DNA from: Colletotrichum lupini
Taxonomy: Eukaryota; Ascomycota; Sordariomycetes; Glomerellales; Glomerellaceae
Length of the DNA stretch: 64,000 bases
Direction: 5' to 3'
Assembly (NCBI RefSeq): GCF_023278565.1
Contig: NC_064676.1
Span: 3,100,001 to 3,164,000, forward strand
Part shown: piece after piece, positions 9,550-21,664 of the stretch
Layout of the letters: each line of letters opens with the position of its first letter
Position numbering within the stretch: position 1 is the stretch's first letter
The notes under the pieces: generated by a model
What the model was told of the DNA's origin: nothing
The model's input: the letters and a program-made list of their open reading frames with translations, nothing else
The model's database searches: none
Program-made: the position numbers and the translations under genes

Positions 9550-11270
9550 AATTAATTACTAATCTTCTATCCTTTCTATACGTATCCCCTAGCTAGGAGT
9601 TTACTTTTATTAGGGGTTCTAGTTTTCCGAACCCGACTCTATCTTAGCAAGGCCCTCGGTAGCGTTAATAGCGGCCATAGTGGTCTTTAGCTTCTTAGGG
9701 TAGTCTTTAAAGATATATCTAGTATTATTATAAATAAAATAAGCGCTACTATCCTTAAGCTTTTAATATAGGGCTTTAGGGATCGTCTTATAAGTAGAGG
9801 TATAACCTCGGTCCTATTTAGTACCTCTAGTACTTTTATTATTTCCGCTACTTTTATTACTTTTACTCGAGGTCTAGCGAGTTTAGTTAGAAGCCTTAAC
9901 TAGGTAGTCCTTTATAAAAGGGGGCTATATTGCGTTAGCTAGCTAGGTAACGTACTTAGTATATTTCTAAAAAGTAGCCGTATTATCTAAGTATTTTAAT
10001 ATAGCCTAGTTACGAAGATATATAAGTAGCTTATTATAAAAACGGCGCTTTTACTAAGATTCTAAAAGCTTATTAATACGCGCGAGCTTAGCGAACGTAG
10101 AGCGCTTTTAGTAAATATTTTTAAGCGTAATTATAAATATATTTAGCTTACGACTAGCGTCGTCTATAGCGGTCGGGCTAGTATAAGCTAACTTAAGCTC
10201 GTAAAGTAGCTACTCGGCCGTAATAATCTCGTTAAAGGTTAGTATTAGGTATATAAACTCCGTAATACTACCTCTAATCTTATTAATAATATACTTTAAG
10301 TAATACCTATCCGTACTATAGTTAGTATTTTCTAAGCACTTTATAATACGCTAGAGCTAGTAGTCGAACTTAAGGTTAGTATTATTACTTATAAAAATAG
10401 GTACGTTAGGTATTTTCTAAGAGCTATAAGTAACGGGATAGGACGAGGCTAGAGTAGTCTCGTAGCTACTCTACGTCTCTAAGCGTACTAGCTATTATTT
10501 TAGCGTACTAAGGGTAGCAGTATCCTAAATAGAGCTAGCCTAGGAGCCGTTCTTTAATTACTCTAGTCTTTTAATTATAGCTATATTATTAATATAGGCT
10601 CGGGTAAGGGCTTCTTTTATAATACGGAGCTCTATAATAGTAATACGTATAAGGTTAAGGTTCTTATAAGTTATCGCGTATAAGTGCTCCGTACTATTAC
10701 TTAGCTAGTTAATAATAAAAGCTAGGACCTACTCTAATTAATACTAAGTAATACGTATCTTTAGCTACTATTCGATTTACTTAAATAAGGTCTTTCCGTC
10801 GTTTTTAAAGTATAGCTCCTAAATAAGGTCAAGGTTAATATACTACTTAGTATTCTTTTTAAAGAGGATATTGTTACGGATATAAATAAATAAAATAAGC
10901 TAGTTAACTACGTTATTAAGGTACGCTAAGCGATCGGCCTAAGTAATAAAGAATAAGAAGCGCTTTATTAACTAGTTAAATAGCGCAACTTTAGGGTCGA
11001 TAACTAAGAGCTTAGTGCTTTTATTAGGGCTTACGACGCTCTATTAGGACTTATAAAAGTAGCGACTTTATTAAAAGCCGTTAGTACGAAAGGAGACCTG
11101 GCCTCCTTAGCTATATCCTCTAACTATTATATTTAGTAAAGGGGGTATATATTTAGGGGGTATTAATTATACTACTTATATATAATTAATTTAGTTAGCT
11201 ATTACTTAGCTCTCTTATGCGCTTTTTTAATAGGGGTAGTTAGTTAGTATAATAAGTAGTTAATTAATTA
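9550..11270 (-). pseudogene. Gypsy gag remnant
   Basis: Minus-strand reading downstream of the 11323-11546 LTR, heavily RIP-mutated. Near 9690-9790 there is a decayed zinc-knuckle-like region in which the Cys positions appear as Tyr, as G-to-A changes would give, followed by a DxPKKLK-type stretch. Position next to the 5' LTR agrees with Gag. Boundaries are approximate. Confidence 0.55.
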
Positions 11271-11322
11271 AGATATTATCGTTCCGTTTCTAAAGAATAG
11301 TTAATTAAGTAACGTTAAGTAG

Positions 11323-11546
11323 TATTACGAAAGGGAACTTAAGGCAGGTTAGAACGCTACTATATTAACCTAATTAACTAAAGACTTAACATAAAAAGGG
11401 AAAAAACAGAACAGTGGGCAGAAGCTAGCGAGCTAGCCCTTTGGGCCCAGCGGTCTAGCTCGTTACGTGACTACTGGGAGCTCAGCCTCGCAGCCTGAGG
11501 CTGAGCCACGGGGCCCACAGGGGCCCTGATGCCCACTGCCGTGACA
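11323..11546 (-). repeat. 5' LTR of the gypsy element (224 bp)
   Basis: Partner of 4182-4405. Its 3' end on plus is intact (GCCGTGACA) while its other end is RIP-altered (TATTAC for TGTCAC). The middle keeps many CpA/TpG sites, so RIP was uneven across this short repeat. Confidence 0.85.
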
Positions 11547-14500
11547 TATATACTAAACGACCTTTAGGTTAAAGAGGGGCTTATTTTACTTTTACTAAAC
11601 GCTCTAACTTAGTTAACGACGTAAATAATAAGGGTAATATTATATACTTTTATAATTACGTATACTTATAGCGCCCTACGGTATATTAAAAATTAAAATA
11701 AGTATTTATAAGCCGAAACGTTAGTAAGTTACTAATACGAATACTAAGGAGCTATATAGAGGAAGTCCTTGCCGCTATTAAATTAAGTAAATAGAAATTA
11801 CTTTATAATAAGCTTAAGAAAGTTAGTTAGTTAAGGAACGATAGAACCCCTAAGAAACCTAGGTTTTTAAAAGGATCCTCTAACTAACTTATAGCGAGCT
11901 TATTAATAAACTAGGACGAGGGCTACGTAGTTACTATATTTATAAAGAGTTAGGACTTAGAAGTAAACGTAATCTTTAGTACCCCTATAAGTAATACTTA
12001 CCCCTTTTTTTAAAGTATAGTAATAAATAGCTATAGAGTAATATATTTAGTTAACAATAAGAGCTTATTTAAACTTAAGAGTTACGTATTATTAAGTAAT
12101 AAAGACTACGTTAAATTAGGAACTACTATACTACCTATTACTACACGTAGTACTCGTATTATAAAAAGCGTCTTAGACGGACCTAAGGGAAAGGGAACTT
12201 ACGATTTAAAGCTCTAGAACGTCGCTTATATTAAGGGATTCTATATTAATATAGTTTTAAAGACTTTACTAAATAGAAGCGCACTTTAGTACTACGGTCT
12301 AGATTATACTTTATAATAGGGAACGCTTTATAAGAGTATTATTAAAAAGTAGCTTATTTAAAAAAATAATTTAATCTTTTTTAAATATAAGCTCCTCTAA
12401 TCCTATCTTTCTTTTATAAACCTTAAGCGTATTTTATAGAGCCTAGTTAGTATTATATTATTAGTTAGCTATAGAAAATTCCGTTACTTATATTAACGTA
12501 CTTATAAGAGGTCTAATAGCGCGCTCTTTTAGTACTTTAAAATAGGTTATCTCGGACCTAATACTCTTTATTAATTATTATATAAGACTCGAGGTATGCG
12601 TATTAAACCTTTATTATAAGTTAAGTATAAAGTATATATATTATTTAAAGCTAAAATAGTAGTTTTAAGAGGACTACCCTCGAGAAGAGCCTTATAGCTA
12701 TAGTACTATATATACTAAGATCTCTTTTATTTCGAACTATCTCTTAGTAAATAATAATATATATTTATAGCTTCTAACGAATATAGTAAGTAGCTTAAGA
12801 AGTTCTTTTTAAAAATAAAAATAGAGGAGGAAGTGCTTTTTATATTATAGAGCCTTAAAGTAGCGATTTATTATTAAAAAGGGACTCCAATCTACTTTTT
12901 TAAAAATAATAATAAGACCGCTCTCCTAATTATAAATATTAAATATATATATAAGATATAGTATAGCAAGCTAAGAATCGGAATAGAACTTCTATTTTTA
13001 TATATAAAAAAACCCGTAAGTAATGCTAAAAGAGTAAGTTAATTCGTAATTACTAAAGCTCGTAAGATACGCCTTTTTATAAACTTCTTTATGAATTTAT
13101 AGGACGAAATAATACTAGCGGTAATTTTTATTTATAATATTACCTTACGAGAGGCTAATAAAGGAGATTTACTTATTATAATAAAAATTAACTAATAAAA
13201 GCGGTATTAACGCTAGTAATAAACGGGTTACTAAGTACGGGATTCTAAACCGGTTACCCCGTATCTTAGTAGCCTTTATATATATAGTTACTAAGTATAC
13301 CCTCTTTATAAGAATCGTAAAAAGGGTATATATTAAAAGGAGTTTAAAGTACTTCCCCGCGGGTATATAGGATACTTAGTTAGATATATACTAAAAACGT
13401 ATAACTTATATAAGGTCTAAGTACCCGCGCTTAAGTAAGTATTTATTATAAGGAATATTAGGTTTAATAAAGAAGTTTTTTATAATCCCGTATACGAGGA
13501 ATAAGCTATCGTAAGCGAGTAAGTAAATCTAGTAATCTAAGAGATATAAAAACTCTTTAATATTAATAATAAGTTAATTAGAGCACTCGGGGAAGTAGAT
13601 CTAGACTTCGGAAATACTAGTACTTAAGATAACTTTATAATCGAGGATAGTATTATTATTAGATTTTTAATTATTTAAGACGCTAAGTAACCGATAGACG
13701 TACTCTAAGGTGCGGTAAATAAGGCTAAAGAGGCTAATATAGTTTTATTATTATTATTAACCCCTAAAATAACCCCCTTACGCGAGCTCGGGGGTAGGGG
13801 TAAAAAAGGGGATATAATAATTAAGTTATAAATAGCTTTATATAGTCTATAGTCCTCCCTACGAGCGCTTATATATATTATAAAGGTTCTCGAGCTTTTA
13901 ATTCCTAACGGCTCTTAGTAAAACGTTAGAGTACGCGGTAAATAAGGTACCGATCGCGAGGAAGTAATTCTTAATACTAAAGTTAATATTAGTAGGGAAC
14001 CCTTATAATAAACCTCTACTATTATATAAGAATAGAGCTTATAAGAACTACTTTATTAAGTACTAAGTAAAGCTTTATTAAGTCCTAGATATTTAAACTG
14101 GGCCCGTAGACCTCTATAACGCTTTAATAGTAGTATCTTTATAACGCTCTTATATTTAAATATAAGAGATAGTAATTATTATAACCGTCTCTAGGACTGC
14201 TTTTTCTCTACCTTTATACCTAATTAGTAAAAAACTATAGAGGAAAGTAGTATAGGATATATAATACTTTATTAAGTAGTAAAAAGAGTAGTTTATAGGA
14301 CCTATTTAAAGCGCTCTAGAGGAGTTTAGAAACTACGACTTACTAAAGTTAATTTTTAGAGCTTATTAAAAAAGTTTAGTAATATTAAATATCTCTTATT
14401 ATAACTATAGAAGTTACTTAGGGATATTATGGATATAGAAATAAAAAAGCTAAGGGATATTAGTATATAAAAAGAGGTTAACTATAATCCTAAATAAGGG

Positions 14501-15960
14501 ATCTTACTTTTATTAAAATAGGTATATACTTATAAGCACGACGTTAATAACGAGGTTAGCGAGGTAAAAGTATATATATATATAAAGGGGGATATATAAC
14601 TACTTAACCTTTTATAAAATACGTACGCTTCGACGCTTACCACAAAGGCTTTTAGGCTTATAATAATAATAACTACCTAATTCGACCTTAAAATAGACTA
14701 GTATAATATTATTAACGTATTCCTTAACGCGCCTCTTAAGAGCGAGAAGCTAGTAATTATTAAACTCCTAGAGGGATATAAGGTTATTAATAAAATAAAT
14801 AAACTCTAATACGCTTTATATAGCCTTTAAAACTTGCTAATTCTCTAGTTCTAAACTTTTACTTCTATACTCCGTAGTATAAATATAATATATAGCTACG
14901 AGGAGATCTATATTTACTAAACCGTAAATAGGAAAGTAATACTAATATTTTACGTCGATAACTTTATTATTTTATACTATTAAAACGACTAGAAAGCGGC
15001 TTAGGGGATTGTTAATAGTATAAAAAAATATATTAACTTTAAGGAGAATAGACCGATTAATTACTTCTTTAGAGTGCGGATTTTACGAGACCGTACTACT
15101 CGTAAGGTTTACTTTATTTATAACGTATATATTAAGCGAGTTACTAAGCGCTTTAACCTTATAGATTTATTATATCTAGCTACCCCTCTTCCTTAAAAAG
15201 AGTTTAAATTAAACGAGGGGTAGGTAATAAAAGAGGAAATAAAGAGCTATTAAGAGAAGGTCGGGAGTGTGCTTTATATAGCTATTATAATTAGACTAAA
15301 CGTCGCTTTTATTTACTTATAATTATTACGGTTCTTAACTAACCTAAGCGTAACTTATATTAAAATAATTAACTATTATATTTAATATCTCTATATAATA
15401 AGATATCTTATGCTCTATTATAATAATATACTAAGTACGTAATTATTACTTCTAATTAGAAATACTAGCTTCATAAATAATAAAGTAATACGACGATTAT
15501 TTTAGGGATATATAATATTCCTTTTTAACGGCCTAATTTAATAGAAATTAGTATACTAAGTAATAGTTATAATATTAATTACTAAAGCTAAGCTTCTTTA
15601 CCTTAAGGAAACCGTAAAAGAAACTATAGCTCTAAAGCGCCTTTTCAAGGATATTGCCCTTAACTTAAGAGAAGTATAGTTAGTTAACTACGATAATTAG
15701 TAAATAATTCGACTTATCGTAAGGGAAGGAGAAAGAATAGCTATTCGATTTTATTATATCGATATATAGAATATATAATTAAAATAAGAGTACGCTAGAG
15801 GTAGCTTCGAAGTTACTTATATATTAATAGAAAATATATTAGTAAATAGACTTATTAAAAACTTTTTACGAGCTAAGTTCGAATATTTCCGTATACTTCT
15901 TAACTTTTACGATACGTAAAAAGCTATTATAAATAGCTAAAATAGTTAAAAATAATTAAT
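11547..15960 (+). pseudogene. Copia pol remnant (protease/integrase, RT, RNase H)
   Basis: Plus-strand reading with RIP stops. An RT block of the form INVFLNAPLKSEKLV is at about 14700-14770 and a YVDD-type active site, now YVDN, near 14950-14965. RNase H and the conserved Ty1/copia tail (decayed DIRHH region followed by a VARGSFEVTY-like stretch) lie at about 15750-15895. Integrase must lie upstream at about 12-14 kb but is too decayed for confident motif calls. The order integrase before RT fits copia. The 5' side is cut by the gypsy insertion at 11546/11547. Confidence 0.8.
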
Positions 15961-18140
15961 TTAGGCTACGCTTAGAAAAACTTAATACCTAAAGGCAAAC
16001 GATAGACGGAACCTAGAGTGCGGCCTAGAGGCTTAAAATAAATAAAATAAAAACTTTTTATAGCCCGAAGGCCTAAACTCCTAAAATAACCTTGCCTTAT
16101 AGGGTATATATATATAAAAATAAGACCTAGGCTTAAACTTATTATTTAAACTCTTAATTTATAAAGTATACGATTATTAGGAATATAGCGTTACTAAGGA
16201 GGAGGGTTAGTATGCGTATTAAGAAACGCGTCTTATATATTTTAAAGTTTATAAAGCTAGGAGTAATAGGAGTAGCGGGGGGCATAAGAGCTAGAACGAT
16301 TATTAAATTAATAACTTAGGGTATAAAAGCGGGCGGTATAATAAGAGGTTAGTTATAAATAATTATAATAAGCGCGAGAGAGGACTAGGGGTATATATTA
16401 AAAAAGTCTTTTATATAAAAGCCGATATAGTTCTTATATATCCTCTAGTTATTATATATTTAATAAATAATACTACGGAGCTTAGTAATATCTTATTAAA
16501 ACTATAATTAGAAGTGCGCTTCTTAACGATAAAAAAGGATAATATATTTATAAGAGAGGGAGCGCTATTTATAATAGCCTTAATAAGGGCCTAGGCTATT
16601 AGCTATAAAACGACTAGTATATTAATATACCCTTTAACTAAACGGCCGTTAAAATAGCGCGCATACTAGCTACTACTTTTTATAAAATAACAACTATTAT
16701 CCTTAATATTAATATACTAAAGGGCTATTTTAAAATAGGGTAAGTATTAGATCTCCCGTTCCTTAGGAGCCTCTCCCTTAAGCTTTTTAAGGACTAAGTA
16801 TACGTTAAATAGGCCTAGAATAGTAAAAAGAACTATATTTATTACGAGGGGTACTTTAACTTCTTAGTATTCTCTTTTACTTCTGATTACCTTTTTAAAA
16901 AAAGCTAGCCTTGCGTTTTTTAAACCTTAGAATAATATTAAATATAAATTCCTAAGATAATAAGTATATAATATACCCTTTTTAAAAAGCTTATTATTTA
17001 AACTAGTCTTATTTTTATTCTTAGACTCCGAGGGGGGGATAAGTAAAAGCCTATTAGAGCTCTTATTATTATTATTTACTTTATTATTACTTTTATTACG
17101 GCTACTAAAGAGAGCCTCGAACTTAATAAAGTCCTTAGCGTCTCGATTAGTAGCTTTAATATTTTCTTAACTAGGGAGGGAGAGCTTAGTAACCGGGCTT
17201 TAATAAGTAAATAGGAGGTTATAAGGGGGGGTAACGACCTAGAGGGGCTCGTTAGTATTATTACCTATCTAAACTCTTAATAAACTATATAACGTATATA
17301 TAAGAAGTATTATAGAAATTATATAAAACTTATTATTATTTCCGAATATATTAAATATTTATATTTAAAATAAAATTAATAAACGATTTAATAGCGTAGG
17401 CGCGCGCGCGTAATAAACGGGGGTATTTATAATAATTATAAGAGGTTAAAAAGAAGAAAAAAAAAATAACTAAGTAATACTACGAGAATTTAAATATATA
17501 TAAGGCGGCTAGGTAGCCTTATCCTTAGTAATTTATATACTAAAAGTAGTAAAATACGCGCTATTCCGGGTTAAGATTCTATTTATTTTAAATAAAGGGA
17601 TATATTTATAATAAACGCGGTTTAAAAAACGCATATCCCTTATACTTAATTTTCCTTTATTTATATTTAACTAAATTAGGCCTTTATAAGGGTATTTAGA
17701 GATTTTATCTTAGGTATAATAGCTCCTTAGTAGTAGTAATTAGGGGGTATATTACGTAATAGGGATAGTAATTGTACTTTATAAAGTGCCCGTTACGTAC
17801 TAAATTACGTATCTATTTCAAATATTATATATATAGACCTTTTCTTTTTATCTATTTCTACTTTAATAATAAAGCCACTTTTACTATACTCCGTATGCCT
17901 ATTGCTACGTACTATAACTCGTAATAGTTATAAGCCTAGCTCCTATCCGCTATTACTATAATAGTTAAGTACCGCATTATCTACAGGTTGTGCACCCGAA
18001 AAGCGAGAGGCGGCCGTTTGAGTCTCCGTATAGGCAGAGGTTTTTCTAACTAGTCTGCTACCTGTGGGGCTAAGGCTGCTATCTGCAGGGCTAAGGCGCA
18101 GTATAAACGCCTATTGTACGGATGACGGCTCTAGGCGTCT
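15961..18140. other. Unassigned 2.2-kb tail inside the copia element
   Basis: This lies between the end of RNase H and the 3' LTR. Both strands show stretches with few non-RIP stops (plus at about 16240-16700, minus at about 17150-16200), but no domain is recognisable. The last 200 bp are less AT-rich. It may be an extra reading frame, captured sequence or part of another old insertion. Confidence 0.4.
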
Positions 18141-18148
18141 AGGGGGTG
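18141..18148 (+). other. Polypurine tract of the copia element
   Basis: AGGGGGTG lies immediately before the TGTCAC start of the 3' LTR, the expected position of the plus-strand primer. Confidence 0.6.
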
Positions 18149-18209
18149 TGTCACGAGATATGGATGTGGTTAATGCTGCCCACATAGAGTGGGCCCGCTT
18201 TTTGTGACA
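18149..18209 (+). repeat. 3' LTR of the copia element (61 bp)
   Basis: The same sequence as 3057-3116 plus a terminal A, giving the canonical TG...CA ends. It is followed by CAATG (18210-18214), the target-site duplication. Confidence 0.9.
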
Positions 18210-18214
18210 CAATG

Positions 18215-19756
18215 AGACAAGCAAATTGCAGACATCCTCGAAAGCTAGAACCAACATAACTGTTATAGAGGATATCATCTACATTCAGAACTTCGGAGCC
18301 AGAACCACCAAGGTGCAAAGCACACCTGCCATCACACTAGAAACTGAGAGTAGGCTATCCGTAAGTGTCAACAAACAAGATGTCTCATGCAGGTTGACTC
18401 CGCGTGTCCCACAAAGCAAAGCTTACACGGAGGTTTCCCACTACGGGCGGGTCCTCCTTGCCGGCACCGTTCAATCCGCCAGAGCGGTCAGTCCGGCGCC
18501 GAAGTCTCCATCGGGAAATATGGAAATCCCCTCTCTTCAGGACCCTGATGAGGGTCGCAGGAACTTGTCTCTATTGGAGCTTCTATTTGCAAGGGGATAC
18601 AGGATAAGCCTAGAACAACCTTCGATACGGGGTGAAGCATTCTCAAAGTCTCCTGAAACTTAGACGGCTGAGCCCCTTCATCGCAGGAGGACCAGTGATC
18701 AACAAGAACGTCCTATGGGTGACCAGCATCGAGGCCCGGAACAAAGAGTTAAGTCCGCAAATACCACCGGCAGATGCCTGAATCTATATTCGAGAGATCG
18801 CCATTGGATGAACTGCTAAGGGGTCCTCTTTAGAGTTTCGGACCTGTCAACGTCAAAGGTAAGTAAAATGAATCGTGAAGAACAGCAATACTTCCCGTCG
18901 GACCGTCCCTCCTCAGCCGTTAGTAATCGCCAAGTTGCATCCCGTTCGGCATGATCCGCTTGTGTGGCCATGTTACATTCCGGTTCGTCCCCGGCAACAT
19001 TCATGGCGATGCTGTCAAACTCGCCAACCAACCATTTCACCCTGTGTGGGGTGGGATTTTGACTTCAGCTGATGTTGATCACAATTGACAAAGTTTTCAA
19101 GGTTTAGGATTCAGATTGGATCACTTCTCTTCGTCGGATCTCGAGTAGAAATAACGAGAAAGACTTCGGCGAGGTATGGAGTACTTCGTATATACAACAC
19201 AGATGAGAGTCACCAGTATTCGTAACCGCTGATTAAGGTATCCCCTGAGTCATGTTGTAGAAACTGGTAGTTGTACTTTCCACAAACATCTTACATGCAT
19301 ACTTCGAATACTTCAGAGATAAGGTTTAATACTGCGAGGATGATACTCCACTGACTGGTTCGCTCAATACGTATACGGGAACGACCACTCGAGAGCACGC
19401 GATTGCTAAGCTTTGACTTTGCATCGGCGACAGCTCACGTTCAACGGGTCTGAACCGGCCAAGAGAAAGTCTGACCTCTGTCATTTCAAAGTAAGAGCTG
19501 GAACGGTTCTATCTGAGCGGTGAAGAATGTTACGCCGGGCTATTGTCGCATCAAAGATGGCAACGGACGGGAAATTGGAAGCCCGATTCTCATTATGGCT
19601 TCCTTGGGAAAGCACCTCAAGCTGCCAGACCAAGCCTCAAAAACGAGGGTGCGATTCCCAATAGTGACAGAGTGTATACGTCTGCATCTTCTGCCATATC
19701 TGTTCCAGCACTGATCCTGGACCCTTCTCATCGCGACTTTGTAATAGCATGCAAAG
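18215..19756. other. Spacer between transposon nest and P450
   Basis: Base composition returns to normal at once after the target duplication. A 145-codon open frame at 18226-18663 has no family resemblance. The P450 promoter must lie in the right part. Nothing else is recognised. Confidence 0.4.
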
Positions 19757-21664
19757 ATGGTATACTTCATAGCTTGTCTACTGTTGGTCACGGCATACGT
19801 TGTGTCTATTGTTATCTACAGGTTATTCTTCAGCCCTCTGGCTCGTTTTCCTGGGCCGAAATTGGCCGCTCTCACATTCGGCTACGAGTTCTATTACGAC
19901 TTTTTCAAAGATGGGGGTGGTCGATACTGGGCTGAGATCAACCGCATGCATGATGTATCAGGTAAGTGACGAAGTGATTCGGAGTTACTTGTTCAACTCC
20001 AATATGTTAACTTATCTCTCTATACAGGCCCCACAGTGCGTATAAACCCATGGGAAGTGCACATTCGGGATCCAGAGTTCGCCGAAGCCTTCAAAATCTC
20101 GAGAAAGACGTCCCGGCCGTGGTGGTATTACCGGTCCAATGGTCCGCCGAACAGTGTCCTACAAGCCGGGTAAGTGAGACTGCCTTATGGACGTCTGTCG
20201 TCCTCATTCACGAGTATAAGCTGACCCCTTGTTCTTCCGTGCCTCTACTCAGCCCTCATGAGCTACATCGGATGCGCCGCGAGGCTATCCTGCCCGTGTT
20301 CGCCACCCCTCTGGTCATGTCTCGCGAACACTTATACGAGGCGCTGGTCCAAAGATTACTCGCGAGATTCCGCGCTGCCAAGGGCACCGGCGCCGTATTG
20401 ACCTGTGAATCAATCCCCTTCCCTCCCAATTTCCCTATACCTCTACTTCCCCATCGTCAGAGGTCTTGCGTGTGTACCTGGTGACTTTGCTGACCCGCTG
20501 ACCTGTCCATGATCTCTAGTGGGTCATGCTTTTCGATGCCTCGCCATCGATCTGACGTGCACCACGAACCTCGGCTACGACTTTGGGTTCGTCGACGTCG
20601 AGGACTTTGAAAATGACATGTTCAAGATTGCGAGGACTTTGGGTCGCATGAACATGATCAGCCGTCACATCGGACACTGGTTCTTTGCCGTAATGCGAGC
20701 ACCTGCGCGCTGGGCCAAGCGCGCAGAGCCTGTCAGTCCTGGAATGATTCGTGTTCTACGATTCCGGAACGTAGGTGGTTTACTTCATCATCATCATCGG
20801 CGTCAGCATGAACAAAAAGCCTCCACGTGACTAACTGAAGTGTGTGGCTTCTCTGCTTAGATGATCGATCAGGCCGTCACAGATCAGTATCGCGCTGCAA
20901 CGACCAATACAACAAATGTACGCGAAAAGACTGTTAGTAGCGCCGGCAGCGGTAATGATAGCTTCAAATCCACCGTCCAGCACATTCTCGCCTCAAATCT
21001 CCCAGCCCACGAAAAAGAGTTGACGCGCGTGGTAAACGAGGTCTGGCTCTGCATCAACGCGGGCATCGACACAGAAGGCCAAGCCATCGCCTTTGCGACC
21101 TTTATGCTCCTAAGCCACCCCAACGAGCTCGCACGGCTCCGCAAAGAGCTAGCAGGATGCGAAAAGAGACTCGGCAGACTCCCCACGTACCAAGAGCTCA
21201 AGGAGCTAAACTACCTACACGCAGTCGTCCAGGAGTCGTTCCGTCTAAACCACCCCATCGCTGGCCGCTTGCCCAGAACTGACCCGGACAATGAGATTCA
21301 GTACGGGGACGTGGTGATACCCCGGGGCGTCACCGTTTCCGTTTCCACGTACGATATCTACCTTGACGCCAACATCTTTCCGGATCCGCACAGATTCGAG
21401 CCCGGACGTTGGCTTGACCCGAGTGAGAGGAAGCGCCTTCGGAAGTACGTCAACAACTACGGCCGCGGGACCCGCAGCTGCGTGGGGATGGACGTGGCCA
21501 ATATGGGCATCTATCTGACTCTGGGACGTATCTTCGCTCCGTCAGCTGGCTTCGAGCTAGCGTTGCATGATACGCTGTATGAGCGCGATGTCGCCTTTGA
21601 TGCCGACTTTTTCGGGGCGTTTCCCAAGAGTGGTTCGAACCACATCAAGGCAATTGTAGTCTAG
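19757..21664 (+). CDS. Cytochrome P450 monooxygenase, five exons
   Basis: Exons 19757-19961, 20028-20169, 20253-20404, 20520-20770 and 20861-21664 join in frame to 517 residues, the usual fungal P450 length. An N-terminal membrane anchor (about 1-24) is followed by the hinge [10 protein letters not shown]. Other marks are I-helix AGIDT (317-321), ExxR as ESFR (375-378), FEPGRW (429-434) and the heme loop [10 protein letters not shown] with Cys457. The heme loop begins with Tyr where Phe is usual, and the I-helix reads DTE where DTT is common. The [17 protein letters not shown] block and general layout recall fungal secondary-metabolism P450s, such as the trichodiene oxygenase-like group; the exact CYP family is not assigned. 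The protein should sit in the ER membrane and hydroxylate a small lipophilic product. It may belong with the reductase and methyltransferase left of the transposons (inference). Confidence 0.87.

Larger units (their letters stand above)
4182..11546 (-). mobile_element. Chromodomain Ty3/gypsy retrotransposon nested in copia, with internal pol inversion
   Basis: Flanked by 224-bp LTRs (4182-4405 and 11323-11546) and a TATA duplication (4178-4181, 11547-11550). A polypurine tract sits against the 4182-4405 LTR on the minus strand. A gag-like frame is on the minus strand near 9.55-11.27 kb and a chromodomain on the minus strand near 4.58-4.75 kb. The element was therefore inserted in minus orientation. 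Yet protease, reverse transcriptase, RNase H and integrase read on the plus strand between two inverted 514-bp repeats. Taking out the two repeats with one target duplication each leaves about 6.3 kb, normal for a fungal gypsy element. It is RIP-mutated and cannot be functional. Confidence 0.88.
3057..18209 (+). mobile_element. Ty1/copia LTR retrotransposon with very short LTRs, RIP-degraded and carrying a nested gypsy element
   Basis: The ends are short exact direct repeats (60 and 61 bp) starting TGTCAC and ending GTGAC(A). The insertion is bounded by the 5-bp target duplication CAATG at 3052-3056 and 18210-18214. Next to the 5' LTR is a primer-binding site matching the anticodon arm of initiator tRNA-Met, and next to the 3' LTR is a purine tract (AGGGGGTG). 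Decayed copia integrase, reverse transcriptase and RNase H can be read on the plus strand at about 11.6-15.96 kb. The interior is almost devoid of CpA and TpG, consistent with RIP; stop codons of the TAG type replace Gln and Trp codons throughout. A 7.4-kb gypsy element splits it at 4182-11546. Without that insertion the element is about 7.8 kb, long for a copia element. Confidence 0.9.

Noticed and set aside
3118..18148. AT-rich island as a centromere or as a long non-coding locus
   Set aside because: LTRs, target duplications, PBS/PPT and recognisable gypsy and copia domains explain it as RIPed retrotransposons, with normal genes directly on both sides.
18226..18663. 145-codon open frame right of the transposon nest
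   Set aside because: No family resemblance and starts almost at the element border; likely chance.
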